This document shows, piece after piece, positions 55,901-63,993 of a stretch of 64,000 bases of DNA. Both the position numbers and the translations under genes were made by a program. The notes beneath the pieces are model-generated. The model saw nothing but the letters and a program-made list of their open reading frames with translations. It did not search any database and had not been told where the DNA came from. The DNA is from JAGDZR01 sp049115695 (GTDB lineage: Bacteria; Bacteroidota; Bacteroidia; Cytophagales; Cyclobacteriaceae). Within the stretch, counting starts at the first letter, position 1. Each line of letters starts with the position of its first letter. The stretch is from the NCBI GenBank assembly GCA_049115695.1, contig JAGDZR010000007.1, positions 343,561 through 407,560 of the forward strand, in the 5' to 3' direction.

Positions 55901-57243
55901 GCGGAGTAGACCTACTCTTTACAGACAGTCTGGAAGTCTTTGGTATCCCCGAGCAGCCGATAGTACCCGAAGATGCCTTGCTCTGCAATGGACCGCTTGA
56001 GTTAGCCGCCTGGGATGATGCCTCACGAACAGACTTGAACTATTACTGGAGTACAGGAGAAACGACCAGGACCATATTGATTGATAGAGTGGATCAATTC
56101 AATCCAACAGATCGCAGAGTAGCCATCATCAATGATCAGGGCTGTAGCTCAGATACAGTAGATTTCTTCGTGCAAGACGGACAACCTTTTGCCGATCTGG
56201 GGCCCGATGTTACTCATTGTCAGTTTTCTGTCCCACCTCAACTGGATGCAAACAACGCGCTGGATTTTGTAGCCTGGACGGTGAATGACGTGGAAACTGA
56301 TACTGGGCGTTTTGCCAGCATCAACACACAATCAATCGGCACCTACGAGTATGCGATGTACATTGAAGATGATTTTGGCTGTTACAATTCCGACACGCTG
56401 CTGATCACCATTGATGCTGCTCCAGACATCACACCTTCCTTTACCCCTCCCAGCAATTGTGGTGAACTGGATGCTATTATTGACATGGCCATCAACTCGA
56501 CAGGTAGCTACGAATATGAACTGATCACAGACAGTGGCTCATTTAGGGGATTTGTTCAGGGGCCCACACTAGTTCCTTCCAGAGCGGGACTGGGTGCTGG
56601 TAATTACGCCTACCTTGTGACTGACCAGACAACAGGATGTGCCATCAATGAGCCTGTATTCATTGAGGACGATACTCCTTTTGATGTAAATGCAAGAAAT
56701 TTACCTGACTGTGAAACCGATCTAAACGTGAGCATTGTGATTTCCGGACTGGATTTACCAGATCGGGTTGATCTATATGCGATCAACACCACTACTGGAG
56801 ATTCTGTTTCACAGTACAACATTACTGTTCCCATTAGAACTCCACCTACCTTACCAGATGGCATTTACAACATCAATGTCGTAGATACAGAGACGGGATG
56901 CTTCAAAGCTGACTCTGTATTGATCGAACCTTACTGGGCGAGTGGTACAGATTGCGAACCCGAAATTTTTGCACCATCTGCTTTTAGTCCCAATGGAAAT
57001 AATCAAAACGAGGATTTTTACGTGTATCCAAATGTGTTTGTAGATCAATTTGAAATCTACATTTACTCTCGTTGGGGAGAACTGGTTTTTTACTCCGATG
57101 ACAAGTACTTCCGATGGGATGGACAGTTTAGAAGTGAGACATTACCACCGGGGACTTATGCATACATTATTAAATACACGAACTTAGAAGAACCCGGTCT
57201 TGGCGAGCTATCACAAAGGGGCTCAGTCATGCTGGTAAGATAA
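52945..57243 (+). CDS. Giant surface protein with CHU_C type B sorting domain
   Basis: 1432 aa from the ATG at 52945; an upstream TTG frame would precede the signal peptide (TIYALFLLLIGLNPLNGQ) by 17 residues. Two homologous blocks: QWFFGNSSANLQFD...NLLFYTDGERIYDESG near the start and QWYFGERAGLDFNT...ELIFYTDGNTIYNKDH near 560, both reading as beta-propeller-like repeats. Later PKD/Ig-like parts follow. The end (PEIFAPSAFSPNGNNQNEDF and LVFYSDDKYFRWDG, GTYAYIIKY) is the gliding-motility/T9SS type B C-terminal domain. Partner of the divergent PorP/SprF protein. Confidence 0.93.
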   Translation: MRTIYALFLLLIGLNPLNGQVISESQWFFGNSSANLQFDKNGDEVYDEERMTAPFGMGGSAVANSSTTGNLLFYTDGERIYDESGAIMSNSTSLGGSPDINQPAVISSMPGFPNMYYVFVNVGTHIEYTLIDMNAVGNGTADAPLGAVVTSGLVTRHLNPSEGMTIIKTSEDQYWLISQNNINFDFMVSQVGTNGLDTTMTFAFDTTNQLGYEVAQMDFNADSMLLAVAPKDQSRNVWLLNVGDSAQFLSFNSEILRAGYTDGAEYAVFDVEWSPNGSKLYFSRYGGVDTLLANVYQYDLGDTAATSQVVRLLPNNLYRSYGLQTAIDDRMYHLYQQVQDGPYLLGRFEQPDSAYDVVNYVPQFYDIDFNGRQFPMFSPGNFNTFSRMEFKVLDTCQGNVTKIFPLVEPTPNQFLWNLNGNSTNVQAPLIDFGQANSVNGTLEVELNGVRRNLAVNFGYGMNDLEPDLGNDTVICVTDSLVLDPFANAQQQQGQPAPTPAGFIWSTGETTPTITVDTAGTYWVAAIHANGCRAFSEITIEESDSTGIVSAQTQNQWYFGERAGLDFNTQPPTPITDDNLMSSPEACASISDVAGELIFYTDGNTIYNKDHEPMQVLDTAGGTVLGGDNTATQGTTILPFMNDEDDQTMFYVFTAMEVYGTGTYDLRYSIVDLKHDSARGAVVARNIPLYQKSTEKITPSGFTNQVYLAGHEFGNNSFRSNLITDAGILPSTFSPIGEVLRGQDERQAEGAVKFSSDLTLLANTIPGPNYVEIFDFDFNTGKVSEVRQIDTEETGDLLYGLEFSSGGTRLYVTTSNKLIQYKLDSLVLDSLELAIAEIQDSKYDDYDAEGNTLGALQRSSSGTIYLAKENANTLGTINTPSGDDDLVGFSIDGQDLGGRMSRRGLPNFTQNSSDTPQQPGQNHLAGCFGQDTEFFAVGLTDIDEFFWDFDVMNDSLPFPPTGYGENVTTAYAGTGWFTYELNITNRCGVDLLFTDSLEVFGIPEQPIVPEDALLCNGPLELAAWDDASRTDLNYYWSTGETTRTILIDRVDQFNPTDRRVAIINDQGCSSDTVDFFVQDGQPFADLGPDVTHCQFSVPPQLDANNALDFVAWTVNDVETDTGRFASINTQSIGTYEYAMYIEDDFGCYNSDTLLITIDAAPDITPSFTPPSNCGELDAIIDMAINSTGSYEYELITDSGSFRGFVQGPTLVPSRAGLGAGNYAYLVTDQTTGCAINEPVFIEDDTPFDVNARNLPDCETDLNVSIVISGLDLPDRVDLYAINTTTGDSVSQYNITVPIRTPPTLPDGIYNINVVDTETGCFKADSVLIEPYWASGTDCEPEIFAPSAFSPNGNNQNEDFYVYPNVFVDQFEIYIYSRWGELVFYSDDKYFRWDGQFRSETLPPGTYAYIIKYTNLEEPGLGELSQRGSVMLVR

Positions 57244-57293
57244 AATTGGCACGGTATATGGTTAATACTACAAGCAACAAACAAGCGTTTATT

Positions 57294-57683
57294 ATGAGAA
57301 TGTCAAGCTCCATGAATAAACATAAGAAGCTTTTAATATTAGAGTTGATCCTTTTGCTGATCGTTTTGATCACCTTTCAGGCCAATAGCAACGAGCTACC
57401 GTTACCCACTTCACTCAAGGTGACTGTGCTCGATGAATTAGGCAATCCACTTGAGGGTGCTACCGTCAAATTATACAAGACGAAAGAGGACTATTTCAAT
57501 TCGGAAAATGAAGTAACCACGGGCACCACCAACAAAAAGGGTATTGTGACATTGAAAAAGCTCGAACCTGTGTCCTATTATATTGATGCCAGGATTGATG
57601 ATAAAAGCAATGACGGCATGGGTGCACAAACTTCCGTGCTTCAGGAAGGTAGGATAAATGCAGTCAATACTGTAATCGAGTAA
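57294..57683 (+). CDS. Small secreted protein with CnaB-like domain
   Basis: About 129 aa from the ATG at 57294; ATGs at 57258 and 57312 are alternatives and a TTG frame reaches 57246. An uncleaved or cleavable hydrophobic segment (LLILELILLLIVLITF) is followed by SLKVTVLDELGNPLEGATVKLYKT and a second half GTTNKKGIVTLKKLEPVSYYIDA, a carboxypeptidase-regulatory/CnaB-type beta-sandwich. It follows the CHU_C gene closely and is probably cotranscribed. Function unknown. Confidence 0.75.
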   Translation: MRMSSSMNKHKKLLILELILLLIVLITFQANSNELPLPTSLKVTVLDELGNPLEGATVKLYKTKEDYFNSENEVTTGTTNKKGIVTLKKLEPVSYYIDARIDDKSNDGMGAQTSVLQEGRINAVNTVIE

Positions 57684-57686
57684 ATC

Positions 57687-58574
57687 CTATTGAGCCACCA
57701 TTGGCCCCAGAAACTTTTCTTCAATAAAAGTGTGACACAACAAGTCATTGTGTAGGCTTTCCAAATTACTGTAAAGCATCTTGGTCAGTCCACATGCTTC
57801 CCCGGGTGGTGTAAAGTTGTTGGTTAATTTTTTGATGGAAATCAGCACACTGATAGACTCGTCGTGATCATGCTCTACATGCCGATAGCTACTTTCGAGT
57901 GCGTCCTGTGATCCCTGAAATTTCAACAAATCAAAGAAATAGTCTTCTTCCTCCTGAAAATGATCAAACAGGATCAACATTAGACTATCATAGTGCGAAG
58001 CAAGTGTGCTCAAAAAACTCCATTCGTGTCCATGAGCCTTTTGTACCTTATCCAGGATTTCCTTGGTATCGTTTATCAGTTTACGCTCATAGCGGTGGTA
58101 GTTTTCAATGATAAACTCCACAAACAAAGAGAGTTTCCAGTAGTCAAAATGCGGTTGGGTATAACTATTGATTTGACTTGCAGCTTGATACGTTTCAATT
58201 AATTCAAGATTGTGATGCTGGCAAAATTCCCCAAGTGTCTGATTTCGATTGAGGCATACCCTTGGGTCATAATTAGCAAAGAACAGCATCCTGGCAAGAT
58301 TGTTTCCTATGAAATCATCCAGACGCATACTATCAGAACCAGATCTCTTGACGATCAGCACCTCCCACCAGGTGGGACCCTCCTCCAAGTGTCTCCATTC
58401 CAAATCCATTTGATGATCGACTGTTAGGAAATCAAATAGCGGCTTTGGGTCATGGTCGACTTTTAACACTCTTCCTTCATGAGGTTGCAGTTTCAAAAGC
58501 TGTTCTAAAATGGTTTCCCTCCGTCGAGGCTTGGGGATTTTGGTTACATCAATGGTTTTATAATCCGTAAGCAT
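57687..58574 (-). CDS. DUF2249-ScdA_N-hemerythrin protein (RIC-type iron-sulfur repair)
   Basis: 295 aa with three domains. Residues 5-77: DUF2249 (GRVLKVDHDPKPLFDFL). Residues 84-135: ScdA_N-like helical part (FFANYDPRVCLNRNQTLGEFC), in which the usual cysteine pair is not recognisable. Residues 150-293: hemerythrin-like four-helix bundle with candidate di-iron ligands H160, H183, H205, E209, H235 or H237, H281 and E285. RIC proteins repair Fe-S clusters after nitric oxide or oxidative damage. The DUF2249 fusion hints at denitrification or anaerobic settings. Convergent with the preceding gene. Confidence 0.85.
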   Translation of the reverse strand: MLTDYKTIDVTKIPKPRRRETILEQLLKLQPHEGRVLKVDHDPKPLFDFLTVDHQMDLEWRHLEEGPTWWEVLIVKRSGSDSMRLDDFIGNNLARMLFFANYDPRVCLNRNQTLGEFCQHHNLELIETYQAASQINSYTQPHFDYWKLSLFVEFIIENYHRYERKLINDTKEILDKVQKAHGHEWSFLSTLASHYDSLMLILFDHFQEEEDYFFDLLKFQGSQDALESSYRHVEHDHDESISVLISIKKLTNNFTPPGEACGLTKMLYSNLESLHNDLLCHTFIEEKFLGPMVAQ

Positions 58575-58701
58575 GTCTATCAGATTTGGTCCAACATAAA
58601 ACTAAGGCAGTGATTTCTGACAAACTATGACGCAGGTCAGCTTTGAACTCCAAGCAGAATGACAAGTGTGATTAAGCCCCAATAAATAAACTCCGAAAAT
58701 C

Positions 58702-60495
58702 TTAAGACGGATCAGGTCCGTCCCCTACAATGGTTAGGCTATTCTCTCTCAACAAAGTGTCGTAAAGTCCCTTGGTTGCCGGCAGTTCATATCTAAAGAA
58801 AAACTTCATGCAATGAATCTTACTTTGATAGAACTCTGTCTGCTCCTCGATACCATTCTGAGAGGCTGCAATTCCAATTTTCAACCACTGCCATGCTACT
58901 ACCACCGTACTTAAAAACTCCATAAATATGGATGCGTCTGCAGTGAATCGCTCAAATTGTCCTTGCTGGGCAAACTGCATCAGGTGTTTCACGACTAGTT
59001 GCACATGGGCCAATGCGTCTTGCAACTGTACGGTATAGGTCAGAAGTTCATCATATTGATTGGCCCTATTGATGGTCTTCATTATCTCCTCCATTAGGAG
59101 CTTCGTTGCAGCCCCATCATTCATGGTGATTTTACGACCCAACAGGTCAAGAGATTGAATGCCAGTGGTCCCCTCGTACAAAGAGAATATGCGAATGTCA
59201 CGATAAAACTGTTGGGGTGTATAATCCATCAAAAATCCATACCCTCCCAGCACCTGCACTGCTGCATCAGTAGATCGCTTGCCTGCTTCAGATGGGTAAG
59301 TTTTGACCATTGGTGTCAATATCTCGAGTAGGAGTTGCCATTTGTTTTTCTCGTCATCCGTTGTGGCAATTCTCAATTTATCTACGTACTCAGATGCCTG
59401 CAATACCAGGCTCATTCCTCCTTCTGCAATTCCTTTCTGTAAATACAATAATCGTCGGACATCCGGGTGTTGAGTGATCAGTACCTGTTCCTGAGCAACA
59501 TCCTTTTTACCTGAATCCATCACGCGTCTACCCTGAGGGCGTTCCTTGGCATAGTTGAGTGAGGCGTAATAAGCTGCCGAGGCAATGGCTGCAGCCCCTA
59601 GCCCTACATCAATCCTGGCCGCATTCATCATTTTGAACATATACTTAAGTCCCTGATGTGGTTCTCCGACCAAATAACCATGGCAGTTGTCCTGCTCTCC
59701 GAATAACAAATGGGTTGTGCAATATCCCTTTTGTCCCATTTTTTCGAATTCACTGGCTGTAATTACATCATTGTTGTCCAACGAGTCGCCACGTTTCTTA
59801 GGTACTACGAAAAGCGAAATACCCCTGGTTCCTTCTGGTGCCCCCTCAATTCTTGCCAGTAATAGGTGAACGACATTATCCGCATACTCATGATCCCCTG
59901 CCGAGATGAATATTTTTTGTCCCTGAATGAGGTAATGGTCATCATCGGTTGGTTGAGCTCTGGTAATCACATCACTCAGCGAACTACCAGCCTGCGGTTC
60001 GGTCAGACACATAGTTCCTTGCCATTTCCCACTTAACATATTGGGCAAGAATGTTTGCTTAAGATCTTCACTTCCAAACGTGGCAATCAAGTCTGCCGAT
60101 CCCATGGTCAATCCCCAATAGCCAGGTACATGATTATTGGCTGCATTGGCTATCATATGCATGGCCGAAAAGAACAATCTCGGCAGTTGAAATCCTCCCT
60201 CCTTCTCCTCAAACGAACCAGCAATCATTCCGAGCTCCGCTCCTTGCTTGTACGCTTTTCCTAACTGTGGATGTATTTTAATTGATCCATCTTCATATCT
60301 GGCTGGCTTTACATCGAACTCTTTGATGAAGGGAAACAACTCGGCATCACAAAAATCCCTAACCGACTCAATCATCATGTTCATAGCATCATGATCGTGC
60401 ATTGCGTATCGCTCTCCGTTTAGGATTTCGTCCCCGCTGTGAACCTCATACAACAAGAACTTGAGCGTATTGATATCGATGTAATCGTGTGCCAT
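58702..60495 (-). CDS. Acyl-CoA dehydrogenase (large FadE/DmdC type)
   Basis: About 597 aa from the ATG at 60495; a TTG frame to 60552 adds an unlikely leader. FAD-binding ACAD signature MCLTEPQAGSSLSDV, AARIDVGLGAAAIASAAYYASLNYAKERPQGRR, YTPQQFYRDIRIFSLYEGTTGIQSLDLLGRK. The long C-terminal extension is the one seen in acyl-CoA dehydrogenases of the DmdC/FadE-like group (about 590-600 aa). Whether the substrate is a fatty acyl-CoA or 3-methylmercaptopropionyl-CoA cannot be told. Confidence 0.95.
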   Translation of the reverse strand: MAHDYIDINTLKFLLYEVHSGDEILNGERYAMHDHDAMNMMIESVRDFCDAELFPFIKEFDVKPARYEDGSIKIHPQLGKAYKQGAELGMIAGSFEEKEGGFQLPRLFFSAMHMIANAANNHVPGYWGLTMGSADLIATFGSEDLKQTFLPNMLSGKWQGTMCLTEPQAGSSLSDVITRAQPTDDDHYLIQGQKIFISAGDHEYADNVVHLLLARIEGAPEGTRGISLFVVPKKRGDSLDNNDVITASEFEKMGQKGYCTTHLLFGEQDNCHGYLVGEPHQGLKYMFKMMNAARIDVGLGAAAIASAAYYASLNYAKERPQGRRVMDSGKKDVAQEQVLITQHPDVRRLLYLQKGIAEGGMSLVLQASEYVDKLRIATTDDEKNKWQLLLEILTPMVKTYPSEAGKRSTDAAVQVLGGYGFLMDYTPQQFYRDIRIFSLYEGTTGIQSLDLLGRKITMNDGAATKLLMEEIMKTINRANQYDELLTYTVQLQDALAHVQLVVKHLMQFAQQGQFERFTADASIFMEFLSTVVVAWQWLKIGIAASQNGIEEQTEFYQSKIHCMKFFFRYELPATKGLYDTLLRENSLTIVGDGPDPS

Positions 60496-60632
60496 TGAGA
60501 AATAGATTATTGACTGATCAAGGAAATTGCAAAATGATCCTGTTACATCCAAGCAAAATAACCGGTAGATGATCTAGTTTAAAAAAATCCCTTAGATTTG
60601 ATTATACAGGACGCCCAAAAAACGCGACACTA

Positions 60633-60824
60633 ATGAAACGCTTTATCGCTTTATTCGCTGCATTCGCATTCATGCAGTACAGCATTGCTCAGGAATCAGC
60701 TGATGCTATCGACAATACCATCATGGAATGGTCCTCTGAACCTAAAATGGTCCTTGCAGGTGTCTGGGGGCTGATCATTGTGATTTTAGTGATACGCACT
60801 TTCCGCAACAAACCGGAAATCTAA
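60633..60824 (+). CDS. Small membrane protein (signal plus one TM)
   Basis: 63 aa. Signal peptide (FIALFAAFAFMQYSIAQ), a short acidic stretch, then one TM (VLAGVWGLIIVILVIRTF) and NKPEI. Too short for a family call. Codon use is normal and signal peptide/TM are convincing, so it is likely real. Convergent with the two-TM protein at 60829, four bases apart. Confidence 0.65.
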   Translation: MKRFIALFAAFAFMQYSIAQESADAIDNTIMEWSSEPKMVLAGVWGLIIVILVIRTFRNKPEI

Positions 60825-60828
60825 TTGA

Positions 60829-60987
60829 CTACTTCTTGACCGTAAATAGCAATAGAGCGTACGCTCCTGTCAAGAACCAAAATTTATAGTTGAATAGATC
60901 TGGTATAAATCCCAGTTCCATTAATACAAGCGCTAATACTAAGATGATGGAAGCAATGCGTAGAATATTTCGTGTGCTATTGGTCAT
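60829..60987 (-). CDS. Small two-TM membrane protein
   Basis: About 52 aa from the ATG at 60987; a longer frame to 61041 would add a second hydrophobic stretch ahead and is less certain. Two membrane segments: NILRIASIILVLALVLMELGF and FWFLTGAYALLLF. No family known. It faces the previous small gene tail to tail. Confidence 0.6.
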   Translation of the reverse strand: MTNSTRNILRIASIILVLALVLMELGFIPDLFNYKFWFLTGAYALLLFTVKK

Positions 60988-61214
60988 GGTCTGAGATTTA
61001 ATTATCAATAATATCAAAATTAACCAAGCTTTCGAATTCATCAGTAATAGAATGAAATATTAGGTGCAGAGTAATTGAAAAAACGAATAAAGCAGTCGAG
61101 AATGTATGGTTGTTAACACAAAATCTAAAGCAGGGCATGAATTAGCATTTGTGTTAATTATTTGCTCTTCCCAGTTCGTTCACATCACTCAGCAAGGATG
61201 CAAGAGCAATGCCT

Positions 61215-61266
61215 TTAGTATTGAGATTGTCACGTTTTAGTTAGTATTGAGATTGTCACGTTTTAG
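61215..61266. repeat. Exact 26-bp tandem duplication at the 3' end of the zinc-ribbon gene
   Basis: TTAGTATTGAGATTGTCACGTTTTAG occurs at 61215-61240 and again at 61241-61266. The second copy contains the stop and last codons of the zinc-ribbon gene (minus strand), so the first is a duplicate of its tail lying just downstream. The stretch 60988-61214 otherwise shows nothing definite. Confidence 0.95.
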
Positions 61267-61684
61267 ATTTTAGAGATACTGTCCACGGATCGAATTCATT
61301 GGTCATAAATTCCTGTTTTTGGATAATGACAACTTTTTGAACGGGCTTCCCATCATTGAGCGAGATTTCAGAAATCGCGCGATACCCATACTCGTAGCAA
61401 AAGAAGTATTGCGCGGAATTGGTTTGATAGATGGAGCTGAAGTATTTAAATGAGAAACCCAAACTCTCCAACACTTCGCGTCTGACGGTTGCCTTACATG
61501 ATGGACTGAGGGTTTTCAAAATCGATCGATTTCGTCTCAACCTCCTATTGACTGCTGTAATCGTTTTCTCACTCGCTCTTTTATGCGTGTTGTGATGCCT
61601 GGCCCGACAAGTATCATCGCAATATTTCTTATCCCATCGACCTGTAAGTTTCTTCCCACACTCCAAACATGATTCATTCTCCAT
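61256..61684 (-). CDS. Zinc-ribbon protein of unknown function
   Basis: 142 aa. N-terminal zinc ribbon C6-C9...C22-C26 (SCLECGKKLTGRW, YCDDTCRARHH), a basic helical stretch (RRLRRNRSILKTLSPSCKATVRREVLESLGF) suited to nucleic-acid binding, and a strand-rich C-terminus (YFFCYEYGYRAISE, KVVIIQKQEF). Divergent from the recombinase gene (starts 80 bases apart). Probably regulatory or part of the accessory region; role unknown. Confidence 0.8.
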   Translation of the reverse strand: MENESCLECGKKLTGRWDKKYCDDTCRARHHNTHKRASEKTITAVNRRLRRNRSILKTLSPSCKATVRREVLESLGFSFKYFSSIYQTNSAQYFFCYEYGYRAISEISLNDGKPVQKVVIIQKQEFMTNEFDPWTVSLKSKT

Positions 61685-61764
61685 ATCCGTATTATTATAC
61701 GAAAAGTTACGGAACTATTCGGATATTAATTGCATTTGGCAATTTGGTTCTCTGTATTTGTCAA

Positions 61765-62913
61765 ATGACTCGTATTTCTGAACGACAAATCACGCTCAAA
61801 CATCTTCATGTCAATGATGTGAAGATGATTGGCATACAATTCCACAAGGACAGGGTAATCGAGGCGCTGGCTATGCAACTATCTGACGTACAATGGAGTA
61901 CTATCTACAGCATGGCTATGGTCCCCAATACAAAACCTCATTTAGACGAGATTTTTGAGCGGTTTCGCGGAATAGCACTCATCAACTGTACAAATTTCTT
62001 TCCAAACAGGCCCATCAATCCGGGGAATTATGAACTATCAGTTGATCATTTCCGTAACCGAAATCCCATCCCTGGAAGGAAATATTGTCCAGAAGAATTC
62101 TATCAAAAACTGGAAGTAAGGAAATATGCCATGAACACAGCTCGTGTGTATATCTCCCATTTCGAATATTTTATCAATCATTTCAGCCAGGTGGACAACC
62201 TGATGGCCATAACTGAGCCAGAAATCATCAATTATCTGAGTCATTTAGTTAGGCAAGGCAAATCTGATTCATTTATTAACCTGTCGATCAATGCGATTAA
62301 ATTCTATTTCGAGGTGGTTAAAGAAATGCCTAATCGGTTCTACACCGTTGAGCGTCCCATTAAAAATGAGACTTTGCCCAAAGTGATCAGCAAAGAGAGT
62401 GTTTTCCGAATGATCAGTAGCTGCAAAAACATCAAGCATCGTTGCATTATTGCGCTTTTGTATTCAGCGGGGTTAAGACGAGGAGAGATCATTAACCTGA
62501 AAATTGAAGACATAGACAGTGAGCGAATGGTCATCAATGTCAGGCAGGGCAAGGGAAACAAAGACCGTCAAACCTTGCTCAGTCATAGTTTGCTGCAAGA
62601 TTTAAGGGTGTATTACAAAAAACATCGCCCAAAAACCTATTTATTTGAGGGTATCAACGGCGGTCGGTACAGTGGTACAAGTATTCGAAAGATTGTCAAC
62701 AGAGCCGCAGTGCACGCCAAAGTTGGAAAAAAGGTGACACCACATACGTTGAGGCATTCATTTGCCACACATCTATTGGAAAGCGGCACAGACTTACGGC
62801 ATATCCAGCTACTATTAGGGCACGGCTCGACCAAAACCACCGAGATTTACACACATGTTGCAGTGAATGGTTTGGCTCAGATCAAAAATCCTTTAGATTT
62901 ACCACCCACATAA
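61765..62913 (+). CDS. Tyrosine recombinase/integrase
   Basis: 382 aa from the ATG at 61765 (MTRISERQITLKHLHVND). An ATG or other start 32 codons upstream would overlap the divergent zinc-ribbon gene. N-terminal part: a Bacteroidota-specific arm (IGIQFHKDRVIEALAMQLSDVQWS, VPNTKPHLDEIF), then a SAM-like core-binding domain and the catalytic domain with R238 (SAGLRRGEI), H327-x-x-R330 (HTLRHSFATHLLE), H353 (LLGHGSTKTTE) and Y362 (IYTHV), a complete active site. The IntI-specific insert of integron integrases is not apparent. Likely partner of the half-sites around the next gene. Confidence 0.95.
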   Translation: MTRISERQITLKHLHVNDVKMIGIQFHKDRVIEALAMQLSDVQWSTIYSMAMVPNTKPHLDEIFERFRGIALINCTNFFPNRPINPGNYELSVDHFRNRNPIPGRKYCPEEFYQKLEVRKYAMNTARVYISHFEYFINHFSQVDNLMAITEPEIINYLSHLVRQGKSDSFINLSINAIKFYFEVVKEMPNRFYTVERPIKNETLPKVISKESVFRMISSCKNIKHRCIIALLYSAGLRRGEIINLKIEDIDSERMVINVRQGKGNKDRQTLLSHSLLQDLRVYYKKHRPKTYLFEGINGGRYSGTSIRKIVNRAAVHAKVGKKVTPHTLRHSFATHLLESGTDLRHIQLLLGHGSTKTTEIYTHVAVNGLAQIKNPLDLPPT

Positions 62914-62931
62914 GTAATATATCAGCCATAA

Positions 62932-62957
62932 CGTCTGATATCAAAATGTTGTGCTCA
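62932..62957 (+). other. Left recombination half-site candidate (CGTCT...GTTGTGC)
   Basis: CGTCT at 62932-62936, then 12 nt, then TTGTGCTCA at 62949-62957. The latter's inverse, TGAGCACAA, occurs right after the HNH gene (63974-63982), and AGACG, inverse of CGTCT, at 63989-63993. GTTGTGC is close to the GTTRRRY crossover box of attC sites. A 7-bp inverted repeat ATATCAG/CTGATAT (62919-62941) overlaps it. Confidence 0.45.
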
Positions 62958-62980
62958 ATTAACTTCACCAAGTAAATGCC

Positions 62981-63976
62981 ATGGAATCTAAAATCACCTT
63001 TAACTTGAACGAAATTCATCATGGTAAGGCATTGAACTTTTTTAGGAAGTATGAAATGGTATCAATGCTGGGTGACACGGACACTAAGCACTTCATTGGC
63101 GATAAGAACAATAAATCTTGCAGGTTTTGTAGAAGAAAAGAACCAGAGGTAACTTTTAAAATGGATGCTCATGTAATACCTGAATTAATGGGCAATCATA
63201 AACTTCTTTCTTATTTCGAATGCGATGAATGTAATCGACAGTTTTCTAAATATGAGGATTCATTTGCTAATTTCATCGGAGCATCAAGAACCGTATCTCA
63301 GATAAAAGGAAAAAGGAACAAAGTTCCTAAATATAAAGACCCCAGAACTGGATTGGAAATAGAACTATCTGATACCGGCTTGCAAATGAGTTTTCAAGAA
63401 GGGACGGATGTATTCGATTTTGATAAGGAAAACAAGTCTTTCACTTTAAAGACCAAAAGACCAGGGTATATACCACTTCATGTAACGAAAACTTTAATTA
63501 AGATTGGTTTATCCATGCTTCTGGATGGAGAACTCGAGGATTATGATTTTACAAGAAAGTTTCTAATGGACACTGAAAAAGAAAAACGTTTCGAGAATTT
63601 TGATGTGTTAAGAATACTTGGTTATTGGATTCCAGGACCTCCTAAGTTTAACAAAACCTTTGTCCAACTATTTAAAAGAAAGTCAGAACTAGATTCTGAA
63701 AATATTCCAAACTATCAACTCATATTTTATTACGGTAACTATCAGCTTCAACTAGCTCTCCCTTTTGGAAAACCTGACGAACATCTGCAAGGGCAGAAAG
63801 TAGATAATCCTATTGCACCGCTCTTAATCGATAATTCTCATCTTACACAATTCGGTCAAGAACGCTTTCTGAATTTGAAACTTACTTCATCAGAGAAAGT
63901 CTCTGGAGAGGATCATAACATAACTTTTTCTTTCGAATCATTTGAAGATAAGGACTTAACAAAAGGAGAAAACTGA
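62981..63976 (+). CDS. HNH-type endonuclease-like protein
   Basis: 331 aa. Residues 47-90 hold an HNH_5-like treble-clef: C47-x-x-C50 (CRFC), AHVIPELMGN with H64, and ECDECN with C81, C84 and N85. The remainder (from about 100) is strand- and helix-mixed with no recognisable domain and several GYWIPGPPKF-like turns. It follows the recombinase gene by 67 bases with candidate recombination half-sites on both sides. Composition (A/T- and K-rich) looks more AT-rich than the core genes. Target DNA or RNA unknown; a defence role is only possible. Confidence 0.75.
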   Translation: MESKITFNLNEIHHGKALNFFRKYEMVSMLGDTDTKHFIGDKNNKSCRFCRRKEPEVTFKMDAHVIPELMGNHKLLSYFECDECNRQFSKYEDSFANFIGASRTVSQIKGKRNKVPKYKDPRTGLEIELSDTGLQMSFQEGTDVFDFDKENKSFTLKTKRPGYIPLHVTKTLIKIGLSMLLDGELEDYDFTRKFLMDTEKEKRFENFDVLRILGYWIPGPPKFNKTFVQLFKRKSELDSENIPNYQLIFYYGNYQLQLALPFGKPDEHLQGQKVDNPIAPLLIDNSHLTQFGQERFLNLKLTSSEKVSGEDHNITFSFESFEDKDLTKGEN

Positions 63977-63993
63977 GCACAATTGAGTAGACG
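63974..63993 (+). other. Right recombination half-site candidate, cut by the window end
   Basis: TGAGCACAA (63974-63982, overlapping the HNH stop) then 6 nt then AGACG (63989-63993), inverse complements of the left elements at 62949-62957 and 62932-62936. GCACAAT resembles the RYYYAAC box that follows a cassette gene. What comes after 64000 is not seen. Confidence 0.45.

Noticed and set aside
61765..62913. Calling the recombinase an integron integrase (IntI)
   Set aside because: The catalytic residues fit any tyrosine recombinase; the IntI-specific insert between the core motifs is not seen, and the ending GLAQIKNPLDLPP is shared by many Bacteroidota recombinases.
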